64,000 nt of DNA from Furfurilactobacillus curtus (lineage in GTDB: Bacteria; Bacillota; Bacilli; Lactobacillales; Lactobacillaceae): positions 1 through 64,000 of the forward strand of contig NZ_BQXO01000004.1 in assembly GCF_045862785.1 (NCBI RefSeq). The letters run 5' to 3'. A program made the position numbers and the translations under genes. The notes below the pieces were generated by a model, which saw nothing but the letters and a program-made list of their open reading frames with translations, was not told the origin of the DNA and made no database searches. Shown here piece by piece: positions 1-9,298 of the stretch; the stretch's first letter is position 1, and each line of letters opens with the position of its first letter.

Positions 1-168
1 CTCAAATTAATGAGTTATTTGAAATAGCTCTTGTTTTTGTTACTTGGTTATAAAGTGAATTGACTTCACAATTTGTATTGCTTTGAACCGAAGTTCAAAG
101 ACCCTACACATTTGATTCGTCGAAACGTTGTTCAGTTTTCAAAGATCTACTTTGTTGCCACAAGACAA
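1..168 (-). other. 5' leader of an rRNA operon (16S gene starts just outside the left edge)
   Basis: Read on the minus strand, this stretch ends in TTAATTTGAG at base 1, which matches the bases that precede AGTTTGATCCTGG at the start of 16S rRNA in lactobacilli. It contains a boxA-like antitermination element (CTTTGAAAACTGAAC, about 131-145) and a hairpin with an 8-bp stem and TTCG tetraloop at 81-100. Together with the two promoters upstream, this is an rRNA operon leader running leftwards out of the window. The 16S body itself is not in the window, so its identity is inferred. Confidence 0.8.
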
Positions 169-175
169 CTTTCAT

Positions 176-204
176 AATATATCACTTGGCGATTATCTCG
201 TCAA
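176..204 (-). promoter_or_regulatory. rRNA operon promoter P2
   Basis: On the minus strand, -35 TTGACG (204-199) and -10 TATATT (181-176) are separated by 17 bases. It lies just upstream of the rRNA leader and is the proximal of two tandem promoters. Confidence 0.75.
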
Positions 205-274
205 GCTTTTTTATTATCAAGAATCGTGTGAACCGCTGTCGCAGTAGCTCAAGCACTCCCTGACAACATATGTT

Positions 275-303
275 ATCTTAGCAAAACGCCCCACCCCGGT
301 CAA
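275..303 (-). promoter_or_regulatory. rRNA operon promoter P1
   Basis: On the minus strand, -35 TTGACC (303-298) and -10 TAAGAT (280-275) have a 17-base spacer. It lies about 100 bases upstream of P2, the usual spacing of tandem rrn promoters in Bacilli. The stretch from here to 474 shows no gene. Confidence 0.65.
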
Positions 304-474
304 GCACAATTCGCAAAATCATTTCACAGCTTGCGACAGTTAAATTGACGATTCCGGAAAAAAATACCACTCATTTAAAAATCGTTCGTTATTTTCAATA
401 CGGTTCCGATATTCTATGGGTATCTCCCTGACAAATCGTGTATCGTGCAACGCTAGTTAACTAAAACTCCGAAC

Positions 475-506
475 AAAAAAAGATCCTGCGTCTGCAGAAT
501 CTTTTT
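475..506 (-). terminator. Terminator of the LTA synthase gene
   Basis: Minus-strand hairpin with stem AGATTCTGC / GCAGGATCT followed by a run of seven T. It sits directly after the stop codon of the LTA synthase gene and insulates it from the rRNA promoters. Confidence 0.8.
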
Positions 507-509
507 CAT

Positions 510-2588
510 TCACTTCGATTTTGTTAACTCCGGAGCATCCGTTTGGTAGTCACTTAGTGTGGACTTGCCCCCATTTTTCGCCTGAACACTGGTTGGATCT
601 TCCTTTTGCTCTTGTTTCAGCCGCTTCTTGGTGGCGCTCACTGAATAATCATAATCGGACTTATCTACTTTCTTAAAACCTACAGGTGTATAGAACCGCA
701 ACAAATCTCTGGTTACCACTTTATCCGATAAACCTAGAACCGTATTGACATGATTTTGATCGGCAGCCACCTGCTCCTTTTGGGTCGCAGTCAACTTCAT
801 CAGCTTACCGGTTGCTGTGTCATAAACTTGACTGCCTACTTTGGTGTACTGTGGCGTCACAAAATTGCCATCCCTAAAAGGCACAATTTGATTTCGCTGA
901 GTAGATAGTAGATCCTGCCCTAACATAATATAATTACCGGTTGTCTTAATCCCTAACAGGTCCATCATCGTTGGTAACGCATCAATTTCGCCACCATACG
1001 TATGATTAACACCACCTTGAACTCCTGGAGCGTGGATCATGAAGGGAACTTTTTGGAACATCGCCAAATCATAGTTATTAACCGACTTTTTACCCAACAA
1101 CTTAGCAATCGCCGGACGATGATTATTCGAAATACCGTAATGATCACCATAGACGACAATCATTGAATTATCGTATAACCCAGCCTTCTTAAGGTAATTG
1201 ATAAATTCGCCAAAAGCTTGATCCAGATAATGAGCTGTCACAACATAACCATCCACAGTGTTATCACCGGTATCTGTCTTCGGAAAATCAGCATCTTTCT
1301 TACCCAATAGGTATGGATAGTGATTTGTAACAGTAATTACCTTTGCATAAAACGGTTGCGGTAGTTGCTGAATATAATTAACCGAGTCACGTAGGAAAAT
1401 TTTATCTTTCAAACCGTAACCAACATTATTGCTTGGCTTGTTGGCGTTGGGGAAGAAGGATTTGCTGAAGAAGTCTTGATAGCCCCATGACTTATAGGTA
1501 TTGCCACGGTTCCAGAAACTAGGAACATCTCCATGCATCGCCGCTGTCGTGTAGCCATGTTGTGCTAAAATTGCCGGCGCTGCTTGGAAGGTGTTTGACG
1601 TGCCATAGTTGATCATTGCTGAACCAGTTGGCAGCCCATACAGAGAGTTCTCCATCATCATTTCTGCATCGGACGTTTTTCCCTGTGCAACTTGATGGAA
1701 GAAATTGTCAAAAGACAGCGTATTTTGATCATGGTAAAACGCATTGATATTAGGCGTTACTTCCTGACCTTTCCACTTGTAGTCAATAAGGAATTGTTGG
1801 AAGCTCTCTAAATGGAAGACAAACACATTTTTACCCTGCTCCTTACCGAAGTATTGGAAATTTTCTCCGGCAGGATTTTCTTTAAGATACTGCTGGACAG
1901 CTTTTAAATCGGATTTAGATGCTCGTTCACGACTAGTGGCTTGTTGTTGTGTCTGATAAGCATTAAACGCTGCATACTCATTCAAACCCAAATACTTAAC
2001 AATGTAGTTATTATCAAATGTTCGCGTCAACAAGCCTGACCGATCTCTAACCGATAGACCATAATCGACCATCATGAATGCTAAAGAAAAAACTGTCATA
2101 GTCACGGCAAAACGTTTCTTCAGCGGTCGTCGATCAACCTTAATCAATTTGGTCAATAGCAGAATGATCAAAATCACGATGTGCAAATAAACCAATAGAT
2201 CGGTGGCGTGTAAAATACCCGCCAGTGATTTGCTCAAGTTATTGTCAACGGATCCTGAACCCTTCACAATGCTAATCGACAAGAAATCGGAGAATTCACG
2301 ATAATATAGAATGTTGGCAAACAGCCAAGTCGTTTGGATTAAGTCAACGATAACCATCAGCCAATAGGCAAGCCGACCCCGGAAATACAGGGCAATGCCG
2401 AATAGCAACAAGGCTGTAGGCAATGGATTAATAAACATGATGAACTGCTGAATAGGTGTCTCAGCCCCAAGCGTAAATTTTGTGCGATACGCTAAGTAAG
2501 TTGTCAGCCAATATGTAACGGTAATCAAAATAAAAAAGCCTAAAGTTGTATTTAATTTGGCATACAACCGATTGAAGAATTTCACCAT
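510..2588 (-). CDS. ltaS: Lipoteichoic acid synthase (LtaS type)
   Basis: Polymerises the glycerol-phosphate chain of LTA on the outer face of the membrane, using phosphatidylglycerol as donor. The 692-residue protein has about five N-terminal membrane helices (to about residue 175) followed by an extracellular sulfatase-fold domain. Visible motifs are HLESFQQF (metal site), QGKTSDAE with the catalytic Thr near residue 300, and VVYGDHYG (Asp/His metal ligands). The start is the ATG at 2588, eight bases after GGAGG; a GTG 15 bases upstream lies inside that ribosome site. It is last in a same-strand series with lafA, lafB and the flippase-like gene. Confidence 0.88.
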   Translation of the reverse strand: MVKFFNRLYAKLNTTLGFFILITVTYWLTTYLAYRTKFTLGAETPIQQFIMFINPLPTALLLFGIALYFRGRLAYWLMVIVDLIQTTWLFANILYYREFSDFLSISIVKGSGSVDNNLSKSLAGILHATDLLVYLHIVILIILLLTKLIKVDRRPLKKRFAVTMTVFSLAFMMVDYGLSVRDRSGLLTRTFDNNYIVKYLGLNEYAAFNAYQTQQQATSRERASKSDLKAVQQYLKENPAGENFQYFGKEQGKNVFVFHLESFQQFLIDYKWKGQEVTPNINAFYHDQNTLSFDNFFHQVAQGKTSDAEMMMENSLYGLPTGSAMINYGTSNTFQAAPAILAQHGYTTAAMHGDVPSFWNRGNTYKSWGYQDFFSKSFFPNANKPSNNVGYGLKDKIFLRDSVNYIQQLPQPFYAKVITVTNHYPYLLGKKDADFPKTDTGDNTVDGYVVTAHYLDQAFGEFINYLKKAGLYDNSMIVVYGDHYGISNNHRPAIAKLLGKKSVNNYDLAMFQKVPFMIHAPGVQGGVNHTYGGEIDALPTMMDLLGIKTTGNYIMLGQDLLSTQRNQIVPFRDGNFVTPQYTKVGSQVYDTATGKLMKLTATQKEQVAADQNHVNTVLGLSDKVVTRDLLRFYTPVGFKKVDKSDYDYSVSATKKRLKQEQKEDPTSVQAKNGGKSTLSDYQTDAPELTKSK

Positions 2589-2680
2589 CTGTTTATCCTC
2601 CACGGCTTAGGTGTCAAAGTTGACGTCTAAGGCCGTTATATTTATTCATATAAACTCAATAAGTCAATATTATAAACAAG

Positions 2681-2708
2681 CCCCGCCCAATTTCAAATAT
2701 TGGCGGGG
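2681..2708 (-). terminator. Probable terminator after the YkuJ-family gene
   Basis: GC-rich hairpin (CCCCGCC / GGCGGGG) between the YkuJ-family gene and ltaS. The T tract on the minus side is short, so it may attenuate rather than fully stop transcription. Confidence 0.55.
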
Positions 2709-2737
2709 TTCTTCATAAATTCTTATCTGTACAAAAA

Positions 2738-2995
2738 TCAGAAAACGGCTTTAAATTCAGTTAATGCGTCATAAATGGCCACCGCCACCATATCCAAATT
2801 ATCATAGGTAAATGGCGGCTTGGTTCGCGCATCCTGCAACATCCAAATACCAGTGTCGCGATTGTAGGTCACTTTACACACAACCACACCAAATTGTTCA
2901 AAATAGCGAGTCTGCATTGCTTGACGACGATCAAATTGCATCGCGCGAAGCCGGGTAATGATGTCTTCCAACACGCTGTTAGTTTCTTCACTCAT
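2738..2995 (-). CDS. YkuJ-family (DUF1797) small protein
   Basis: An 85-residue cytosolic protein. The pattern RYFEQFGVVVCKV, then PFTYDNLDMVAVAIYD, matches the YkuJ/DUF1797 family of small Firmicutes proteins of unknown role. No membrane segment or signal peptide is seen. The start ATG follows TTGAGGAC. It lies 20 bases after the flippase-like gene and is probably co-transcribed with it. Confidence 0.75.
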   Translation of the reverse strand: MSEETNSVLEDIITRLRAMQFDRRQAMQTRYFEQFGVVVCKVTYNRDTGIWMLQDARTKPPFTYDNLDMVAVAIYDALTEFKAVF

Positions 2996-3014
2996 TGTTT
3001 GTCCTCAACTCGAC

Positions 3015-4040
3015 TTAGTCCTTTATATCTTCAGTTACTTTATCTGGCTTGATTGCCATAGCCCACATACCGGTAAACATCCCTAAGTAGTAAGTAATGA
3101 CCCGCCAAAGGATCATCGCAAGCACTAATTTGGAACGGCTGGTAATGTAGCTGGCAAATAAAGCTTCAAAGCTAAACTCTGCACCACCAGCACCACCTGG
3201 GATGGGGAATAACGAAATTACCATCACAATCAACACATGCAGGGCGGTAACCATCAAAATATTGACATGCGAATACCCCAACGACAGCATGATGAAGTAT
3301 GGAATCAAATAATATACGCTCAACTGAGCCAACGTCAACAATGCCACATGCACCATCAATCGCCATTGTGACTTAATTCGCACACTTTCATGATAAAATG
3401 AATCAATTTTTTGATCTAACGTCACTTGCCACGTCGCAAACCGGGTTGGTTTCACAAACCAACGTAAGGGGCGCATCAATAGATTCACCATCCGTTTAGT
3501 GAATGAGTGCCAAAACATAATCATTAGCAGTCCTAAAATAACTACTAAATGAATCATAAAACCAAACACAACGAACAAGGCTAAGTAATGAAGCTTTTCA
3601 GCTAAATATTGAAAACCAATAGCTAGCGCAATTAGAAAGTTAATAACGATCATCGCTTGATAAACGACAAATTTCATCAGTAGCACCGAACTCGCTCGAC
3701 CACCATCAACCCCGGTTTGAATCATCGCAATCAGTTGCGCCGGCTGTCCTCCACTTGAGAAAGGCGTAATGCCATTAAAGAGCTGTTCGATAAGAGGAAT
3801 CCGCAACGCATCCTTGAAGCTAAACCCTTTGATACGATCTTTGACAAATACTTGTACAATTCGCGACTCAATCAGTAGATAGCCGATCATACACACAACA
3901 GCTAAGATCAGCCACCAACCATTAATATGCACTAAGTCATGCATTAACTGCGCGAGGGCAACATTGCGCAAGGAATAAGCAAAAATGCCCAGACCAATGA
4001 TCACCATGATCACCAGTACGATTTGATTTCGGCGGGACAT
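3015..4040 (-). CDS. Flippase-like integral membrane protein (UPF0104 / LPG-synthase TM family)
   Basis: A 341-residue polytopic protein with about eight membrane helices. The segment FNGITPFSSGGQPAQ and the helix containing FPIPGGAGGAEFSFEALF are hallmarks of the AglD/UPF0104 family, related to the membrane half of MprF but without its lysyltransferase domain. The substrate is unknown. Its place between the LTA glycolipid transferases and LtaS suggests handling of a lipid-linked LTA precursor (inference from context). The ATG follows GAAAGGAT. Confidence 0.8.
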   Translation of the reverse strand: MSRRNQIVLVIMVIIGLGIFAYSLRNVALAQLMHDLVHINGWWLILAVVCMIGYLLIESRIVQVFVKDRIKGFSFKDALRIPLIEQLFNGITPFSSGGQPAQLIAMIQTGVDGGRASSVLLMKFVVYQAMIVINFLIALAIGFQYLAEKLHYLALFVVFGFMIHLVVILGLLMIMFWHSFTKRMVNLLMRPLRWFVKPTRFATWQVTLDQKIDSFYHESVRIKSQWRLMVHVALLTLAQLSVYYLIPYFIMLSLGYSHVNILMVTALHVLIVMVISLFPIPGGAGGAEFSFEALFASYITSRSKLVLAMILWRVITYYLGMFTGMWAMAIKPDKVTEDIKD

Positions 4041-4102
4041 AATTTATCCTTTCTAAATAAGCGACATTATCGTCCCAACCGGTCATTAAAACCTGACATT
4101 GA

Positions 4103-5128
4103 TCAACCGTGTTGACCGGCTTGGGCAAGATAAAATTGACGCCAAATATGAGCCAAATGTTCTGGCGAGTACTGACTAGCCGCTAATAAGCCTTGACTAT
4201 GCAAATAATGCAAACCAGCTTGATTGGTCCGCAGACCATTAATCTTATGCTGCATTTCTGCTTCGTTTGCCGCACTTTCGTAATAACCGTCGATAATGGC
4301 TCGATATAAGTCAAGGTCCCTCAGTAATACTGGTGTTCCACAGCTAAAGGCCTCTAGAACCGACATCGGGAACAGTTCATTGTACGAGGGTAGCAAGAAC
4401 AAATCAGCCATATTGTAGTAGTCAATCAATTTGTCACGAGAAACAATCCCCGGAAAGCTCAGATTAGCCGGTGGTTGGTCCACATCTTGCTTCAATTCGG
4501 CATAGCCGTCGGTAATCCGACCGAATGAAAAGCCTCCCGCCCAGATAAACTGCAAATCTGGGTTGTCTTTAGCCAATTTGATGAAATCTCGAACCCCTTT
4601 GCGTTCTTGAATCTGTCCAATCCCAAGAATCGTAAATTTTTTTGAATCTACGTGATATTGCGCGCGGGTAGCCGCTTTTTCACTAGCTGTATATTCATGA
4701 AACTCAACCGGAGAAACAAAGTTTGGAATATAGGTAATTTTACCTCGGGGAATACCATATGCTTCTAACTTAGGAATAAACATTGGATTCACGACAACAA
4801 GATGATCCATTCGTTTATAAAAACGAATCAAATAATGATAAAAAATTAATTTAGCAATTGGCGGTAATTTCAAACTACCCTCTAGAGTTTCTGGTAAAAA
4901 GTGAACGTAACCAATCTTGACGCCTCGACCTGGCAAAAACGTGGATAGGTAGTAAGAAAAATTGACTGTATGATAATGCGATATATCGGCGCGTGACCAC
5001 TGATTGAGGCGCACATTGAAATCATCACTCAAATGATCCTTTAACAATTGAGTGAGTTCTAGATAAGCACTGCCAACTCCTTGACCAGGAACCGAGGTGG
5101 CTGCAGAAAACATATTAATTCGAAGCAT
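4103..5128 (-). CDS. lafB: Family 4 glycosyltransferase, LTA glycolipid anchor (LafB type)
   Basis: Predicted to add the second hexose to monoglucosyl-diacylglycerol for the LTA anchor. The 341-residue protein has a GT-B fold: an N-terminal acceptor domain opening MLRINMFSAATSVPGQG, and a C-terminal GT4 domain with GIGQIQERKG and the ELFPMSVLEAFSCGTPVL donor motif. Start chosen at the ATG at 5128 behind AGAGAG; the in-frame TTG at 5149 has no ribosome site. It sits downstream of lafA as in other lactobacilli. The exact sugar is not readable from the sequence. Confidence 0.75.
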   Translation of the reverse strand: MLRINMFSAATSVPGQGVGSAYLELTQLLKDHLSDDFNVRLNQWSRADISHYHTVNFSYYLSTFLPGRGVKIGYVHFLPETLEGSLKLPPIAKLIFYHYLIRFYKRMDHLVVVNPMFIPKLEAYGIPRGKITYIPNFVSPVEFHEYTASEKAATRAQYHVDSKKFTILGIGQIQERKGVRDFIKLAKDNPDLQFIWAGGFSFGRITDGYAELKQDVDQPPANLSFPGIVSRDKLIDYYNMADLFLLPSYNELFPMSVLEAFSCGTPVLLRDLDLYRAIIDGYYESAANEAEMQHKINGLRTNQAGLHYLHSQGLLAASQYSPEHLAHIWRQFYLAQAGQHG

Positions 5129-5177
5129 TGCACTCTCTCTTTCATTCAAGTAACAAGGTGTTGATATAAGAACGAAA

Positions 5178-5227
5178 AAACACGCCCCACCAATGACTGA
5201 CTGGTCGTCAGCCCGGTACGCGTGTTT
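5178..5227 (-). terminator. Hairpin between lafA and lafB
   Basis: Minus-strand outer stem AAACACGC / GCGTGTTT with an internal imperfect stem, followed by six T. It would reduce read-through from lafA into lafB. Confidence 0.65.
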
Positions 5228-5234
5228 GAAACGA

Positions 5235-6416
5235 TTAATCGCTCAATTTGGCTGATTTCTCGCTGTCCTCTTGATAAATTAACTGAGCATCTGCATAAAA
5301 TTGGAGAATCCGTTTACCAAATGCATCGGCTGAAATCTCATAGAGCAGACGTTGTCGCACGGTCTGGTCACGCAGATCGATTGCCCCAGATAGATAGGCA
5401 TCTACATCAGCTACCAATTCACTTTGCTGTTTAAATACTTTTCCAACTGTGGGCGAAGTTAACAATTCATCTGTGTACGGACTACTCATTACTACAATTG
5501 GCAATCCTGCTGCGATAGCCTCAATATAGGTGAGTCCTTGTGATTCAGAATCACTAGCGGATACAAACACATCAGCCATATGATAATACTCAGAGACCCG
5601 GTCATTACTAATTTCACCGGTGAAGGTAATGTGGTCATTTAGACCCATTTGGGCGACTTGAGTTTGTAAATCTTCACGCGCGGGGCCATCGCCGACAATC
5701 ACAAGCTGGGCGGTCGGTTGTTGTGCCAAAACATCTGGCATCGCCATAATAATTTCGTGAATGTTCTTTTCAAAGGCAAGCCGCGATAGCGACAATAACA
5801 CTGGTGTGTCTACCGCGAAATGTAACTCCTGTCGCAATTTAGAATCAACCGGTGTTTGCTCATACTGACTCAAGTTCACACCTGTCGGAATCACACGAAT
5901 GGGGATTTTAACGCCATAACTTCGCAGCGTTGTTAGCACACGATCTGACGGTGCCACGACCCCTTCAACGCCGTGTAAGTATGCTCGCGACATTGATTTC
6001 ACTTGCCGAGGGTGTAACAGCTTTCCGTTGGCAACGTAATGTAAATAATCCTCATACATCGTATGATACGTATGCAATACAGGAATTTTTAGTGTGTGAG
6101 CAATAAACTTCCCCATCAAGCCCATCGAGAACTCGGTTTGTGTATGGATCAAGTCAAGGTTTAAATCTCGCGCGATTTGTAAGGCCCGAAAGACACCGGC
6201 CACAGCAATGCGTCGATCGGTAAACGAAACAAATGGTACTGATGGAAAACGAAAAATATTCCGTTCGTAAACGTCTTTATCAACTTTAGGATCCGTTGAC
6301 GTGAAGATATAAACTGAATGGCCATTTTGTTCCAATTGATCACGCAATGTTTTAATCGAAGTGGCCACACCACTTACCTGCGGAAAATATGTATCGGTAA
6401 AAATCCCAATATTCAC
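5235..6416 (-). CDS. lafA: 1,2-diacylglycerol glucosyltransferase (LafA type, GT4)
   Basis: Predicted to transfer glucose from UDP-glucose to diacylglycerol, the first step of the LTA glycolipid anchor. The 393-residue GT-B enzyme opens NIGIFTDTYFPQVSGVATS, has HTQTEFSMGLMGK and HTYHTMYEDY in the acceptor half, and ends with the SESQGLTYIEAIAAGLPIV donor motif. The start is the GTG at 6416 preceded by AGAAGGGGG. A longer frame to 6485 is excluded because that codon overlaps the -10 box of the promoter at 6484-6512. It heads the LTA series running down to ltaS. Confidence 0.8.
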   Translation of the reverse strand: MNIGIFTDTYFPQVSGVATSIKTLRDQLEQNGHSVYIFTSTDPKVDKDVYERNIFRFPSVPFVSFTDRRIAVAGVFRALQIARDLNLDLIHTQTEFSMGLMGKFIAHTLKIPVLHTYHTMYEDYLHYVANGKLLHPRQVKSMSRAYLHGVEGVVAPSDRVLTTLRSYGVKIPIRVIPTGVNLSQYEQTPVDSKLRQELHFAVDTPVLLSLSRLAFEKNIHEIIMAMPDVLAQQPTAQLVIVGDGPAREDLQTQVAQMGLNDHITFTGEISNDRVSEYYHMADVFVSASDSESQGLTYIEAIAAGLPIVVMSSPYTDELLTSPTVGKVFKQQSELVADVDAYLSGAIDLRDQTVRQRLLYEISADAFGKRILQFYADAQLIYQEDSEKSAKLSD

Positions 6417-6483
6417 GCTGGCGTCCCCCTTCTCGTCTAAATACACAAATTTACTGCGAAGTTCTTCAAAATTAACAAGCACC

Positions 6484-6512
6484 ATTATACGGATTGACCG
6501 CTAAGATAGCAA
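6484..6512 (-). promoter_or_regulatory. Promoter of lafA
   Basis: Minus-strand -35 TTGCTA (6512-6507), 17-base spacer, perfect -10 TATAAT (6489-6484). It predicts a leader of about 60 bases before the GTG start of lafA. Confidence 0.7.
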
Positions 6513-6680
6513 ATAAGTCAGTGAAACCATTAGATTCATTTTAACCCATTCACAATAAGGACGCCAATCAATGCCAACGCAATGAGAGAAATTTAAACTT
6601 TTACGCATGTCATTTCAGACCAATCAATACAATCCTAGCGGCCGATCTATCCATTATTTTCGGCTTTACTCAATAAGGCC

Positions 6681-6728
6681 AAAAAGACCGCTGTCATCAG
6701 CACAAGCTGATGTGACAGTGGTCTTTTT
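6681..6728 (-). terminator. Terminator of ptsHI
   Basis: Long hairpin whose arms are AGACCGCTGTCATCAGC and GCTGATGTGACAGTGGTCT with loop ACAA, flanked by A and T runs on both sides. It ends the ptsHI operon; nothing is transcribed towards it from the other side. Confidence 0.85.
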
Positions 6729-6776
6729 GGTTAAACAACAAAGCTAATTGCTTTGCCCAAATTTTTAAGCGCTAAC

Positions 6777-8504
6777 TTAGTTCAAGCGTGACATGTAATC
6801 TTTCACTAAATCGGCAACTTCCTCATTTGTCTCAGCATCAAGGGCCTTTTCTACTAACTGAGCAGTTGAATCCGTATCAAGACGTTTCATTAGAGAACGC
6901 GTCTGTAACATGGAACTTGCACTCATGGAGAATTCATCTAAGCCCATCCCCATTAGCAATGGAACTGCGACTTGATCGCCAGCCATTTCACCACACATAC
7001 CAGCCCATTTGCCTTCAGCATGTGCCGTGTCAATAACTCGCTTAATTAGCCGTAACAAGGACGGATTGTAAGGTTGATAAAGATAAGAAACGCGCTCATT
7101 ACCCCGATCGGCTGCAAATGAATACTGAATCAAGTCGTTGGTGCCGATACTGAAGAAGTCAGCATATTTGGCTAACTTATCAGCGATCAAAACTGCAGCA
7201 GGAACTTCCATCATCATTCCGACATCAATATGATCCGCCACTTTAACGCCATCATTGATTAACTTTTGACGTTCTTCATCATAAATGGCCCGGGCACGCT
7301 TGAATTCGTCAACCGTACCGATCATTGGAAACATGATGGCGATATTGCCAAAAGCAGAAGCGCGAATTAAAGCTCGTAATTGTGGTCGGAATAAGTCCGG
7401 TTGCGCCAAGCTGATACGGATTGCCCGATAACCCAAGAACGGATTCATTTCCTCAGGTAATGGCAAGTAATCAAGATGCTTATCACCACCAATGTCCATC
7501 GTTCGCACAACAACTTGTTTGCCATGCATATCTTCGGCTGCTTTTTTATAGGCTTGAAATTGAGTTTCTTCGTCTGGCAGTTCAGAACTGTCCATATACA
7601 AGAACTCTGAACGGAACAAACCAACTGCTTCTCCGCCGTCGTCGTTAACAGCGGCAACATCATCGGGGGTACCGATATTCGCTGCAATCGTAAAGGTCTT
7701 GCCATCTTTAGAAACAGACGGTTCGTCCTTTAACTTATCCCACTCTGCTTTTTGCTTGGTGAAGTCATCGCCTTTTTTTGTGTAAGCGTCAACATCAGAA
7801 GCAGTTGGTGAAACGATGCCAACACCATCTAAGCCGTCAACGATAACTTGGTCACCTTGCTTGATCATGGTTGTCGCCGTTTCTGTCCCAACAACCGCCG
7901 GAATTTCCAACGTACGGCTCATGATCGCCGAGTGTGACGTCCGTCCACCCAGGTCAGTGATAAACCCTTTGACATACTTGCGATTCAGCTGAGCCGTGTC
8001 ACTTGGTGTCAAATCATGAGCGACGATGATGACCTCTGAATCAATCAAAGCAGGATTCGGTAAGTTTTTGCCCAGCAAATGACTCATAACCCGCTTGGTC
8101 ACATCCCGAACGTCAGCCGCTCGTTCTTGCATATAGGTATTATCGGTCATGCCTTCAAAAATTGTGATGAAGCTATCAGTAACCTCTTTCAAGGCCTCTT
8201 CCGCGTTCACTTTGTCACTATCAATCTTACCTTCAATTTGGCCGATCATTTCTGGATCTTCCAGAATCGTAATATGAGCCTCAAAGACTTCCGCCTCATC
8301 AGCACCAAGGTTCTTTTCAGCCACTGTTTTGATTTGCTGAAGTTCAGCAATTGCTGCGTCTAAGGCTTCATGCAACCGCTTCTTTTCGGCATCAGCGTCA
8401 GTAATGTTACGCTTTTCAAAAGTGAGGTCTGGATCAACCAACATATAAGCCGCCGCAATAGCAACCCCATTGCTGGCGGCGATCCCGCTAAGTTTCTGAG
8501 TCAT
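6777..8504 (-). CDS. ptsI: PTS Enzyme I (phosphoenolpyruvate-protein phosphotransferase)
   Basis: Transfers phosphate from phosphoenolpyruvate to HPr, the first step of PTS sugar uptake. At 575 residues it is full length. The N-terminal domain carries the active-site His in GGRTSHSAIMSRT; the C-terminal PEP-binding barrel shows GLFRSEFLYMD, MDIGGDKHLDYL and the Cys motif GMCGEMAGD. The start ATG overlaps the ptsH stop codon by one base (TAATG), so the two are translationally coupled. Confidence 0.98.
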   Translation of the reverse strand: MTQKLSGIAASNGVAIAAAYMLVDPDLTFEKRNITDADAEKKRLHEALDAAIAELQQIKTVAEKNLGADEAEVFEAHITILEDPEMIGQIEGKIDSDKVNAEEALKEVTDSFITIFEGMTDNTYMQERAADVRDVTKRVMSHLLGKNLPNPALIDSEVIIVAHDLTPSDTAQLNRKYVKGFITDLGGRTSHSAIMSRTLEIPAVVGTETATTMIKQGDQVIVDGLDGVGIVSPTASDVDAYTKKGDDFTKQKAEWDKLKDEPSVSKDGKTFTIAANIGTPDDVAAVNDDGGEAVGLFRSEFLYMDSSELPDEETQFQAYKKAAEDMHGKQVVVRTMDIGGDKHLDYLPLPEEMNPFLGYRAIRISLAQPDLFRPQLRALIRASAFGNIAIMFPMIGTVDEFKRARAIYDEERQKLINDGVKVADHIDVGMMMEVPAAVLIADKLAKYADFFSIGTNDLIQYSFAADRGNERVSYLYQPYNPSLLRLIKRVIDTAHAEGKWAGMCGEMAGDQVAVPLLMGMGLDEFSMSASSMLQTRSLMKRLDTDSTAQLVEKALDAETNEEVADLVKDYMSRLN

Positions 8505-8770
8505 TAGTCAGATAAGCCTTCTTTTGTCATAGTGTCCGTGATTGCACTAATGGCATCTTTTTCGTCAGCGCCATCAGCAGAAATTGTTACGTCGGCATCT
8601 TTACCAACACCTAAGGACATCACACCCATGATGGATTTTAAGTTAACGGACTTGCCATCGTAGGCCAAGTTGATCTCTGAAGAGAACTTCGATGCCGTTT
8701 GAACTAGTAAAGTTGCTGGACGTGCGTGTAAACCTGTGTCAGCAATAATGTGAAAGTCTTTAGATTCCAT
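8504..8770 (-). CDS. ptsH: PTS phosphocarrier protein HPr
   Basis: An 88-residue carrier that passes phosphate from Enzyme I to the sugar-specific IIA proteins. The catalytic His is in GLHARPATLLVQ (His15). The regulatory Ser46, target of HPr kinase and link to CcpA catabolite control, is in LKSIMGVMSLGV. The ATG has a strong AAGGAG site. First gene of ptsHI. Confidence 0.98.
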   Translation of the reverse strand: MESKDFHIIADTGLHARPATLLVQTASKFSSEINLAYDGKSVNLKSIMGVMSLGVGKDADVTISADGADEKDAISAITDTMTKEGLSD

Positions 8771-8852
8771 AATCTTATCTCCTTGTGAAACTCAAATTTG
8801 TAAGGGATTACTTTGCCGTGAAAACAGCGATTGGTCAATCACCTTCTGTATC

Positions 8853-8882
8853 ATAGTAGCATATGTTTTTTGCAAATGACAA
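8853..8882 (-). promoter_or_regulatory. Possible promoter of ptsHI
   Basis: Minus-strand -35 TTGTCA (8882-8877), 18-base spacer, -10 TACTAT (8858-8853). TATGAT overlaps the same position and is an alternative -10. The rest of 8883-9115 holds only a palindrome TTGGCCTAA / TTAGGCCAA at about 8980-9003 with no T run; no gene is evident. Confidence 0.45.
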
Positions 8883-9115
8883 CATTCCCAAACCAATTCG
8901 GCCTAGTAAAGTAAGCGTTCTCAAATTGGTCTGGTCCAATCAGTCGACGGACTGCTACGGCCACGTTGTTTTACCTGAATTTTGGCCTAATTTATTTAGG
9001 CCAAGCCGCGATAAAATTATTGTCCGAATTAAAGCAAATTGTAGTCGAAGAGCTAGCTGCTTATCCATATTGTTCAAAATAACCTAGTCGCCTTGCCATA
9101 CAGCAAGCCCCCCGA

Positions 9116-9298
9116 TCAATCTGTGACGTAGCGGTACGTAATGGTACCACCACGGCTTGCCTGCCCAACAATTCGCTGACGAAATTCATAACTCATTAAA
9201 GCTTGCTGAAAATCCATGAACTGATCAGGGGTAACCGTCAGTTCTTGACGGTCACCACTACGTAATCCTTCTAATAAGGCTGAGTAATCTTCAGTCAT
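9116..9298 (-). CDS. Hypothetical 60-residue protein
   Basis: Not recognised. A short, soluble protein (MTEDYSALLEGLRS...) without membrane segment or signal peptide. Support for it being real: AAAGGTGA ribosome site, and an 8-base overlap with the end of the YfhO-type gene, which suggests translational coupling. Its role may relate to that glycosyltransferase, but nothing in the sequence says how. Confidence 0.6.
   Translation of the reverse strand: MTEDYSALLEGLRSGDRQELTVTPDQFMDFQQALMSYEFRQRIVGQASRGGTITYRYVTD

Noticed and set aside
8863..9087. Open frame of 74 codons on the plus strand
   Set aside because: It overlaps the ptsH promoter, has no ribosome site and an implausible composition.
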